DNA of 7,674 bases from an uncultured Clostridia bacterium (lineage in GTDB: Bacteria > Bacillota > Clostridia > Christensenellales > UBA1242), in assembly GCA_947631485.1 (NCBI GenBank), contig CANRLJ010000036.1, positions 1 through 7,674 on the forward strand, read 5' to 3'. Shown in pieces: positions 1 to 5,248 of the stretch (the stretch's first letter is position 1; each line of letters starts with the position of its first letter). Made by a program: the position numbers and the translations under genes. The notes under the pieces are model-generated. The model had not been told where the DNA came from. It ran no database searches and saw nothing but the letters and a program-made list of their open reading frames with translations.

Positions 1-106
1 CTACAAATTGCAGTATAACGACAGTCTTGAAAGGTGGGACTGTCACTTGTCCACCGACAAGTGACAGTCCCACCTTTCAAGACTGTCGTTATACTGCAAT
101 TTGTAG
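1..106. repeat. Perfect 51-bp inverted repeat with 4-nt loop at the window edge
   Basis: Bases 1-51 are the exact reverse complement of bases 56-106, with CACC (52-55) as the loop. The right arm is ordinary coding sequence of the M23-like gene on the minus strand, and the left arm is an antisense copy of it. The arms end exactly at base 1, so the repeat may extend beyond the window. At the turn the minus strand reads TTGTC-GGTG-GACAA, so a natural 3' end GACAA could have folded back onto TTGTC and primed copying. That is the usual signature of a snap-back chimera from amplification, library preparation or assembly. A covalently closed hairpin end would look similar, but the turn falls inside a conserved enzyme domain, which favours an artefact. 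Confidence 0.97.
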
Positions 107-306
107 TCCGCATAGTCCTTCACAACCTCCGCATTTTCCATTGGCAGATGAAAATCAACAACTCCGTTTGACACATCTATTCCGTTGTCCTTTGGCAGTG
201 CAAAAGCAATCGTCAAAGCGATGGCAACCGACAAGACGCACGCAAGCCCAAGCGCTCCAAATCTTTTGCAAAAATTTTTAAACTTACCTTCTTTTTTCTT
301 TTCCAT
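43..306 (-). CDS. Membrane-anchored M23-peptidase-like protein (SpoIIQ-like), interrupted by the inverted repeat
   Basis: The readable product is 87 aa, but only about the first 83-86 residues can be genuine, because the reading frame crosses the fold-back loop and stops in the antisense arm. The protein has a basic cytoplasmic N-terminus (residues 1-16), one membrane segment (about 17-37) and then an extracytoplasmic part. The stretch FHLPMENAEVVKDYADYKL (52-70) followed by LERWDCHLSVD (76-86) matches the way SpoIIQ-type M23 domains begin. These have a 'P-x-x-x-x-x-V-x-x-x-Y' strand, then W-x-x-H-x-x-x-D carrying the first zinc ligands; here they would be His82 and Asp86, although the family's usual Gly between them is Ser84. 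The remaining 100 or so residues of an M23 domain are absent. M23 proteins cleave peptidoglycan peptides, and SpoIIQ works in engulfment during sporulation. The start at 306 is chosen because GGAGG lies 7 nt upstream; an in-frame ATG at 366 lacks this. Family assignment is moderate, and the sporulation role is inference. Confidence 0.6.
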   Translation of the reverse strand: MEKKKEGKFKNFCKRFGALGLACVLSVAIALTIAFALPKDNGIDVSNGVVDFHLPMENAEVVKDYADYKLQYNDSLERWDCHLSVDK

Positions 307-313
307 AAATCGA

Positions 314-318
314 CCTCC
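314..318 (-). promoter_or_regulatory. Ribosome binding site GGAGG of the M23-like gene
   Basis: Minus-strand GGAGG, 7 nt before the ATG at 306. It is the strongest Shine-Dalgarno in the window and decides in favour of this start over the in-frame ATG at 366, which would add 20 residues in front of the basic N-terminus and membrane segment. The rest of the 100-bp gap (307-406) is very AT-rich. A weak TTGAAA / CAATTT pair with 17-bp spacing can be read in it, but not convincingly. Confidence 0.85.
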
Positions 319-406
319 AACATGATGGTTGACACTTAAATTGAGTTTTAAACACAAATTTTTCAATTTTTTTGATAATTTTGTAGAAAAATATGCATTT
401 TTTCTT

Positions 407-868
407 CTAATAGCCTGTCAAAATCAGCGGAAAGCCAACAATCACTTCGTCCTCCGTTTCGGCAATCTGCAAGTTGACCTTGTGGCTGTTGACATATATA
501 TTGTTTTCATAATATGGCGTGTAGCCACACAGCACGGTCATGTCGCCAATTTCCGTCGTTGTCAAAATCTCGCACTTCAACTTTGTCAACAGCCCTTGCA
601 CATCGCAATCCTTGAAATAAAATTGAAAACCTCGGAGTTTCCTATTGAAATCCTTTATATTTTCACGCGCAGTTTCCAAAGAACAATAGTTGTAATATAA
701 ATTGCCGCTCTGCACAACCTCAACACCTTCCACCTCAAACTTTCTTTCCGCAACAAAACAAACCTTTTCCACCCCATCAAGATAGAACAGAGGATTTGTG
801 TCCACCTTTGAAAACATGGTTGGAATAAGGCAAGCCAGCACCAAAAGAAAGAGCATCAACTTTTTCAT
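407..868 (-). CDS. Secreted protein of uncertain family (possibly YwmB/DUF1779-like)
   Basis: This is a 153-aa protein. Residues 1-20 form a signal-type segment (MKK, then a hydrophobic run LMLFLLVLACLIPTMF). The rest is soluble, with several cysteines (37, 62, 88, 99, 114). The C-terminal part, from about residue 110, reads TVLCGYTPYYENNIYVNSHK and continues VNLQIAETEDEVIVGFPLIL, ending TGY. This layout of a 'Y-x-P' turn, a 'V-N-x-x-K-V-N-x-Q-I-A' strand pair and a final 'G-x-P-L-I' strand recalls small exported proteins near spoIID/spoIIQ-type genes in Clostridia. YwmB (DUF1779) is the nearest named possibility, but I cannot confirm it without a profile search. It is followed 100 bp later by the SpoIIQ-like gene, which is compatible with an envelope or sporulation role. 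The upstream gap contains a terminator, so it should be transcribed separately, yet no convincing promoter or Shine-Dalgarno is visible (only GGAAA, 12 nt upstream). Confidence 0.8.
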   Translation of the reverse strand: MKKLMLFLLVLACLIPTMFSKVDTNPLFYLDGVEKVCFVAERKFEVEGVEVVQSGNLYYNYCSLETARENIKDFNRKLRGFQFYFKDCDVQGLLTKLKCEILTTTEIGDMTVLCGYTPYYENNIYVNSHKVNLQIAETEDEVIVGFPLILTGY

Positions 869-894
869 AACTTAAATATTTTCCAAAAAACAAT

Positions 895-921
895 AAAAAA
901 ACACCCCAAAAAGGTGTTTTT
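895..921 (-). terminator. Rho-independent terminator after the 86-aa gene
   Basis: The stem AAAAACACC (897-905) pairs with GGTGTTTTT (913-921) around a 7-nt loop. On the minus strand the hairpin is followed by seven T, 24 nt after the stop of the 86-aa gene. The symmetric A/T flanks mean it could also work on the plus strand, but no plus-strand gene ends here. It separates the genes above 946 from the 153-aa gene. Confidence 0.85.
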
Positions 922-945
922 ATCGTCAAAAATTTGAAATTTTTA

Positions 946-1206
946 TCAAATCAGCAAATATATCATCAATCCGACAGCCCCCAAAGACAGCACCAATCCA
1001 ATGCAGCAAAAGACGAAATACAACTTGGTTTTGTCGTTTTTAATCTCTTTTCTTTCGCTGACCTGCTCTGGCGTTTCCATCGTCGTTTCTTCCATCGGCC
1101 TGACCATCTGTGTGTTTTGTGATGGCTGAGGCGTGCTTCGTGGAGGAATTGGTGTTTCCCCTTTCTTCAACTCTTTTGGTGGTGGTGGCATAAAAACATT
1201 GACCAT
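946..1206 (-). CDS. Small proline-rich tail-anchored membrane protein, function unknown
   Basis: This is an 86-aa protein with no signal peptide. Residues 1-30 are rich in proline (MPPPPKELKKGETPIPPR, then TPQPSQ) and residues 31-60 are polar and charged (many Glu, Thr, Lys). One hydrophobic segment, from about residue 62 (LYFVFCCIGLVLSLGAVGLM), runs to the very C-terminus, ending IYLLI. This predicts a cytoplasmic N-terminal tail with a C-terminal membrane anchor. The start is supported by AGAGG at 1215-1219, 8 nt upstream, and by a promoter at 1228-1256. It lies 56 bp downstream of the TasA-like gene and is closed by the terminator at 895-921. I do not recognise the family. The composition is compatible with a low-complexity scaffold or partner-binding tail, but no function can be assigned. 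Confidence 0.75.
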   Translation of the reverse strand: MVNVFMPPPPKELKKGETPIPPRSTPQPSQNTQMVRPMEETTMETPEQVSERKEIKNDKTKLYFVFCCIGLVLSLGAVGLMIYLLI

Positions 1207-1227
1207 TTTCTTTTCCTCTTATGTTAT

Positions 1228-1256
1228 ATTGTAACTTAAAACACAAAAAAAATCAA
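1228..1256 (-). promoter_or_regulatory. Predicted sigma-A promoter of the 86-aa gene
   Basis: Minus strand: -35 TTGATT (1256-1251), exactly 17 bp of spacer, -10 TACAAT (1233-1228). Transcription would begin near 1220-1222, giving a leader of about 15 nt that contains the AGAGG ribosome site. It lies in the 56-bp gap after the TasA-like gene, so the 86-aa gene can be expressed independently. Only a weak 5-bp GGAAA/TTTCC hairpin before a T8 run could terminate the upstream gene. Confidence 0.5.
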
Positions 1257-1262
1257 AGGAAA

Positions 1263-1787
1263 TTAAGCACTTTTCCAAATAGTTTCTGCATAATCACTAT
1301 CCAAAGTTTCAACGACAATGGTGAGTATATACTTTTCGTTGCTTATTAAATCGCCCTCCTCTGGGTTTGTTATATAGTTGCAAAAGGTTATTTTGTTTCC
1401 ACCCTGCAAGGTTTCGTCATAGTAATAATATCCATCCTCTGCCTTTTCAAAGTGAGAAGTGGTGACGAAGTCGAAATTTGAGGAAGAGCCAAACACCTCC
1501 GCCTTAACCCTGACCTTTAGGTTTGAATTCATGTCCTCAGAATTTATTTGAATTATCTGTGGGATGGTTTCGCCGGGCAAATAAGAGCCATCAAATGTCA
1601 AAGACAGCACGCTCGTTTGATTTTCTCGCACCCCGACGGAGATATTGTCGCCCACTTTCAGTTCTGAGTTTGAAATCAGATATGTTGCGGAGGAAAAATA
1701 GCCGGTGACTCCCAAAATCACGGATGTAATCAAGAGTATTGTCAAAACAATGATTGCAAACAAAAAACCAATCTCTCTTTTTGTCAT
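1263..1787 (-). CDS. TasA/camelysin-like (SipW-substrate-like) exported protein
   Basis: This 174-aa protein begins with a short basic start (MTKRE), a hydrophobic segment (about 8-28) and then G-Y-F-S-S (29-33), which recalls the 'A-Y-F-S/T' end of SipW-type signal sequences. The body fits the beta-rich TasA/CalY pattern. It has LTFDGSYLPGETIPQIIQIN (63-82), corresponding to the 'pG...I.N' strand; KVRVKAEVF (91-99); EDGYYYYDETLQGGNKITF (117-135), the characteristic 'dGyyYY..vL.pG..t' element; and a final YILTIVVETLDSDYAETIW (153-171), matching 'y.I.v.vEaiQ......a W'. Family members are fibre or surface proteins of biofilm matrix and envelope, normally released by the signal peptidase SipW, which is not in this window. 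It lies 34 nt after the flippase-like gene with no terminator between, so co-transcription is likely. No Shine-Dalgarno is visible before the ATG. Membership is inferred from this residue pattern alone. Confidence 0.6.
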   Translation of the reverse strand: MTKREIGFLFAIIVLTILLITSVILGVTGYFSSATYLISNSELKVGDNISVGVRENQTSVLSLTFDGSYLPGETIPQIIQINSEDMNSNLKVRVKAEVFGSSSNFDFVTTSHFEKAEDGYYYYDETLQGGNKITFCNYITNPEEGDLISNEKYILTIVVETLDSDYAETIWKSA

Positions 1788-1821
1788 GAGATTAGTTTTT
1801 GTGTAAGGTCAAATTTTATTC

Positions 1822-3180
1822 TCACTCGGCCGTATTTTTTGTCTTTTTACGCCTGCGTGTTCTCTCTTGTCTGAAGTTTTCTATTTGTGTATGTCTGAAA
1901 TCTTGGCTTTCTGCCTGCAATGCCAAACGCTTTTTAATCCACCTATATTTTCTATTTCCATAGATTGTGTCATAGGAGATGATGCCAATCCCCTGAAGCA
2001 GATAAAAATAGTAAGAGCAGAAGCGCCAAAGAATCAACGCCCAGAAGGTTGCACCACCCAGATACTGTTGAAACAGAAGGGTAAATGTGATTTCGTTCAT
2101 GCCCGTGCCACCTGGCAGAGGGATGAAACTTGCCGCCAATTCAATAAGCGAGGTGAACATAAAGAATTCGCCATAACTTCCAACAAAGTTTGCGTTGTGA
2201 GCATAAGGAAAACTGAGATATATGAAATAAGGGATTGAATACAAGCATACAACACGCAAAACATGAAGCACCAGCTGAATAAACACATCAAATTTTTCAG
2301 AACTATATTCCTTCATGATGCGTTGATAGTCCTCAACAACGCCCATCGCCTTTGCAAAAGACTTGTCATAGTCTTTTATTATTCTCATCTTGTGAAGAAG
2401 TGTCAGCACCCAAGAGACAAGTTTGTTTCCCATTTTCTTTGAGAACGACACAAAAAGTATTGCCGCAATCATAAGAATTGCCAAGATGAAACCTATGATG
2501 CTGGTGGTGGAGACGAAGGCGGACATACCATTTGTGAAACTCATGATGATGCAGACAAATCCGACAGAAACCCACGCAATATTTTGAAAGACAAGTTTTG
2601 AAATAGGAATAGAAAGTGCGGTAGATGCGGGAACGTCTCTGCTGGTCAAATATGTTGCCATAAATGCCTGCCCGCCAGAAGCCAAAGGTGTGACAGCGTC
2701 ATAATAACGCGAAATTCCAAGCGATTTGTATGACAAGTGCCAGCGCGAGCGCATGGTTTTTTTGTAAATCATATGGTGCACAGTAATCACATCCAGCACC
2801 TGAATTGCAACAAGAAGAGCAAGGCAGACAAACACATACAAGAAATTTATTCCGCCCAAATTGAGTGGTGAAAAATCGTCGGTGGTGTAGATGTTCCAAA
2901 TCAAGATTGCCACAACCAAAGCAATATTAAAGATGAAAAAGACAATATTTTTTATCTTTTTGCTTTTTTCTTTGGATTTTGATTTTGAAACCTCTTTGTT
3001 TGCCTCTTCAAGTTTTTCTTCAACCTTTTTCTCTTCTTCATCAGAGAGTTTTTCGTTTTGTATTTTTTCAAGTTTTGCTTGTTTTTTGTCTTTATATCTT
3101 TTTATTATGCGCGAAAAAAAAGACAGCCTTTTTTCAGACTTTGCCTCAACAAACTCCTCTTGTTGCTTCTTTTCGTCCAT
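1822..3180 (-). CDS. LPG synthase TM / flippase-like (UPF0104) integral membrane protein
   Basis: This is a 452-aa protein. Residues 1-76 are a highly charged Lys/Glu-rich cytoplasmic extension with coiled-coil character. Hydrophobic segments follow at about 78-97, 112-132, 195-215, 223-246, 298-322, 336-353 and 376-402, then a basic tail (409-452, including RRRKK). Diagnostic motifs are PLASGGQAFMATYL (165-178) and FIPLPGGTGMNE (352-363), the 'P-x-P-G-G-x-G-x-x-E' signature of the lysylphosphatidylglycerol synthase TM domain, which is also the flippase half of MprF. The soluble aminoacyltransferase domain of MprF is absent, so this is a stand-alone transmembrane unit. Such proteins are thought to move or modify lipid-linked substrates, and the substrate here is unknown. 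It sits between the lipoprotein gene and the TasA-like gene. There is no Shine-Dalgarno, and an in-frame TAA 10 nt upstream excludes a longer start. The promoter places the transcript start on the ATG itself. Confidence 0.88.
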   Translation of the reverse strand: MDEKKQQEEFVEAKSEKRLSFFSRIIKRYKDKKQAKLEKIQNEKLSDEEEKKVEEKLEEANKEVSKSKSKEKSKKIKNIVFFIFNIALVVAILIWNIYTTDDFSPLNLGGINFLYVFVCLALLVAIQVLDVITVHHMIYKKTMRSRWHLSYKSLGISRYYDAVTPLASGGQAFMATYLTSRDVPASTALSIPISKLVFQNIAWVSVGFVCIIMSFTNGMSAFVSTTSIIGFILAILMIAAILFVSFSKKMGNKLVSWVLTLLHKMRIIKDYDKSFAKAMGVVEDYQRIMKEYSSEKFDVFIQLVLHVLRVVCLYSIPYFIYLSFPYAHNANFVGSYGEFFMFTSLIELAASFIPLPGGTGMNEITFTLLFQQYLGGATFWALILWRFCSYYFYLLQGIGIISYDTIYGNRKYRWIKKRLALQAESQDFRHTQIENFRQERTRRRKKTKNTAE

Positions 3181-3186
3181 GCAAAC

Positions 3187-3215
3187 ATTTTAACAAAAAA
3201 AACACCTCTTGTCAA
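3187..3215 (-). promoter_or_regulatory. Near-consensus extended -10 promoter of the flippase-like gene, overlapping a terminator
   Basis: Minus strand: -35 TTGACA (3215-3210, perfect consensus), 17-bp spacer, -10 TAAAAT (3192-3187), with TG one base upstream (TGTTAAAAT). Counting seven bases past the -10 places +1 at 3180, the A of the ATG, so a leaderless mRNA is predicted. The -35 lies in the loop and distal arm of the preceding gene's terminator hairpin, and the spacer contains its T8 tract. Confidence 0.75.
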
Positions 3216-3232
3216 TTAAACAAGAGGAGTTT
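3195..3232 (-). terminator. Strong rho-independent terminator of the lipoprotein gene
   Basis: On the minus strand the hairpin arms are 3232-3220 and 3212-3200, pairing over 13 positions with one A/A mismatch around a 7-nt loop. The core is ACAAGAGG/CCTCTTGT, and a T8 tract spans 3202-3195. The stem begins only 2 nt after the lipoprotein stop codon. The same DNA also carries the promoter of the next gene. Confidence 0.92.
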
Positions 3233-3234
3233 AA

Positions 3235-5172
3235 CTAATTGTATAATTCGTCGGTGAAGTAAACATATTTCCGAACGATTCTTCTGTCGTTTTCTTCTTC
3301 ACTCATCAAAGCGGACATGTCCAAGTTTTGGAAGACAGAAAATGTGTCTGAGAAGTTTGAAACAAGTTCTTCATAAATGGCATCAAAGACAGTTTTGTCT
3401 GAGAACACACTGACTTTCTTCTCTCTGAGCGCATAAACATCTTCGTCTTTCAAAGTGACTCTTCCATTGATTGGCTCAAACAGGTTTTGAACTTCGCCTG
3501 CATAGAAGAAGATGTAATAGCCGTCATCTGCTTCAATCAAATCTGTCACATTTCCAAAAACAGGTGTTCTTGAAGCATTTGTGTCGTCAGCCTCTGGCTT
3601 GTAGAGTTTTGCAAGTTCCTTCTTTGCCTCTTCAAGTTTCTTCTCATCAGTGATGCTTGATGTGATGGTGCTGTTTAGGAGAACATTGTTTGTGTCAAAG
3701 CCGACAATCATGTCACTTGTTGCATTTTTTGAGGCTTCGTCATCGCTGTATTTAAACATATAGTCTCTAAACACTTTGGCTCTGTCATTTTCAACTTTTT
3801 GATTGTATTTTTCAAGCCAAACTTCTATTGCCTGATTTTTCTTTTCTTCGTTTGTTTTATCCTCTGGGCTGAGTTCTGAATAGGCATCGTCCTGCTCGTC
3901 ATCTGTCATTGTGGCTTTGGTTTTGTATGTCAATCTGTTTATATCACCTCTTAAAAGTTCGAGAATTTGAGATGCTGATTTCAACACGCCCGTCTTGCCG
4001 CCGGTTGTCAAACTTCTTTCGTTTGCGGAAACATTGTTAAACACACGGTCGTGAACGCTCTTGATTGCAACAGGGTCTCCATACACCTTGGCGTTGGACA
4101 ATTCTTGTTGCTGCTCTGACGAAAGATTTATTTTTATCACTCCCACACGGAAGTAGTTTTGATTTGTGTCATTTAAGAAATAGTCCACATCTGCAGTGCT
4201 GTTTAAGATTGCCTCTGAGTATGCGCTCTTGTCATTTCTGTAGGTGTTGTAGTCGTCGTTTACTTTCTTTGCATAAGCGTTTACAACATCGCTGACCTTT
4301 ATGTTTGAAATGTTGTTGTCTTTGTTTTGATACTTATTGTATATTTCAGTGTATTTTTGCACGAGATAGTTGTTCAGCAAGATGTCATATATTCTTTGGC
4401 ACTCAAATTTCAGCCAGCCGTCATCTTTATAGTTTAGATATGAAAACGACCTTTGGATTGTGTCCTCATATTTGCGGATTGCACTTCTCCAATCTCTTAC
4501 AGAGCGTTGTTGTGAATCTGTGCCCATGGCATCATACAGGTTGTCAAACATCAGTTGTTTGAAATCATATTCTTTGCTTTCAAAATCATACACATATGAC
4601 TTGCCATTGTCTTGATATTCTTTTAGGTTGCTGTTGCTGTTTCTCACTGTTTCAGTGGTTGTGTTGTTTCTTATTTGCAGTTCTCCATCAAGCATAAATA
4701 CAGTTGATTCATATGGAGTGTAAACAACGCCGGTCTCTGTTGTGTCCTCTGAGTTTTGGGCCTCCTCATCCTCATAGTTTAACAATTCGAAGTAATATTC
4801 TTCGATGTGCTCATACACAGCGTCCCAAGTCTGCTGCCAAAGATAAGAAGTTTCGTTTCCGTTTAAAAGAGGCTCTTCATTTTCCAAATAATAGTTTTTC
4901 ACAGCCTTAATTGTGACATGCTGTTGAACAACAGTGTCCAAAGTTTGTCTGATGGCTTTTTTGTAGTCATCGCCATAATTATAGCCGTAACTAGAATAAG
5001 CCAAGAGCAATTCTGTCTTGTCTATTTTGTCAACTTCGCCATCTGTGTATGTTATGGCGGCAACTATTGCACTTTGATAGGATTTTTCGTCAATTTCGAT
5101 TAAAGAACAGCCTGCAAAGACAGACACGCACATGCACAAAACCAACAATAATGAAAATATTTTTTTCTTCAC
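3235..5172 (-). CDS. Large SurA/PrsA-like lipoprotein (putative extracytoplasmic foldase)
   Basis: This 645-aa protein starts with a lipoprotein signal: MKKK, a hydrophobic core, then VFAGC with Cys22 as the predicted lipidated residue. It should therefore be anchored to the outer face of the membrane. After it, DGEVDKIDKTELLLAYSSYG (45-64) and the helix up to about residue 95 (DDYKKAIRQTLDTVVQQHVT) resemble the SurA N-terminal chaperone domain. The middle is helical and very rich in Asn, Asp, Tyr and Glu. A candidate parvulin-like stretch begins near FRVGVIKINLSSEQQ (341-355), but the histidine expected in a canonical 'R-H-I-L' strand is missing, so isomerase activity is doubtful. Known PrsA proteins are about 290 aa, so this is over twice as long. 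Its place directly after mfd matches a neighbourhood common in Firmicutes, where a peptidyl-prolyl isomerase follows mfd. It starts with GTG, supported by GGAG 7 nt upstream. It has its own promoter and terminator, so it forms a single-gene unit. Confidence 0.7.
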   Translation of the reverse strand: MKKKIFSLLLVLCMCVSVFAGCSLIEIDEKSYQSAIVAAITYTDGEVDKIDKTELLLAYSSYGYNYGDDYKKAIRQTLDTVVQQHVTIKAVKNYYLENEEPLLNGNETSYLWQQTWDAVYEHIEEYYFELLNYEDEEAQNSEDTTETGVVYTPYESTVFMLDGELQIRNNTTTETVRNSNSNLKEYQDNGKSYVYDFESKEYDFKQLMFDNLYDAMGTDSQQRSVRDWRSAIRKYEDTIQRSFSYLNYKDDGWLKFECQRIYDILLNNYLVQKYTEIYNKYQNKDNNISNIKVSDVVNAYAKKVNDDYNTYRNDKSAYSEAILNSTADVDYFLNDTNQNYFRVGVIKINLSSEQQQELSNAKVYGDPVAIKSVHDRVFNNVSANERSLTTGGKTGVLKSASQILELLRGDINRLTYKTKATMTDDEQDDAYSELSPEDKTNEEKKNQAIEVWLEKYNQKVENDRAKVFRDYMFKYSDDEASKNATSDMIVGFDTNNVLLNSTITSSITDEKKLEEAKKELAKLYKPEADDTNASRTPVFGNVTDLIEADDGYYIFFYAGEVQNLFEPINGRVTLKDEDVYALREKKVSVFSDKTVFDAIYEELVSNFSDTFSVFQNLDMSALMSEEENDRRIVRKYVYFTDELYN

Positions 5173-5179
5173 TCTCGTT

Positions 5180-5183
5180 CTCC
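5180..5183 (-). promoter_or_regulatory. Ribosome binding site supporting the GTG start of the lipoprotein
   Basis: Minus-strand GGAG, 7 nt before the GTG at 5172. The signal peptide begins immediately at that codon (MKKK...), so this spacing and the protein's architecture agree on the non-ATG start. Confidence 0.8.
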
Positions 5184-5201
5184 AAGTCGTTTAACTTTGT
5201 T

Positions 5202-5230
5202 ATTTTAACATAATATAATTCAAATTACAA
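5202..5230 (-). promoter_or_regulatory. Extended -10 promoter of the lipoprotein gene
   Basis: Minus strand: -35 TTGTAA (5230-5225), exactly 17 bp, -10 TAAAAT (5207-5202) preceded by TG in the form TGTTAAAAT. The predicted start is near 5195, giving a leader of about 23 nt with the GGAG ribosome site. It lies in the 76-bp gap after mfd, where I see no terminator hairpin for mfd. Readthrough from mfd may therefore add to expression. Confidence 0.65.
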
Positions 5231-5248
5231 GTAAAACAAATCAAATTT

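Noticed and set aside
1..106. The inverted repeat as a terminator or insertion-sequence end
   Set aside because: There is no T tract, no transposase and no target duplication, and the arm is plain M23 coding sequence.
27..281. Plus-strand reading frame across the inverted repeat and the M23-like gene
   Set aside because: It is antisense to a recognisable membrane protein, begins within the fold-back region, and has no family-like features.
307..366. Longer start for the M23-like protein at 366
   Set aside because: It would put 20 extra residues before the basic N-terminus and membrane segment, and it has no good ribosome site, whereas the ATG at 306 has GGAGG at 7 nt.
869..894. Promoter for the 153-aa gene
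   Set aside because: The 26 bp between the terminator and the ATG, and the hairpin region itself, hold no -35/-10 pair with acceptable spacing. A specialised sigma factor is possible but nothing visible supports it.
1040..1246. Overlapping minus-strand frame of 68 codons beside the 86-aa gene
   Set aside because: It is out of frame with the gene that has the promoter, ribosome site and membrane anchor. Its composition looks like a frame-shifted shadow.
2891..3257. Plus-strand Ser/Phe-rich frames opposite the flippase-like N-terminus
   Set aside because: They are the antisense of Lys/Glu-rich codons (AAG, GAA, AAA), which read as Phe, Ser and Leu on the other strand. They are shadows.
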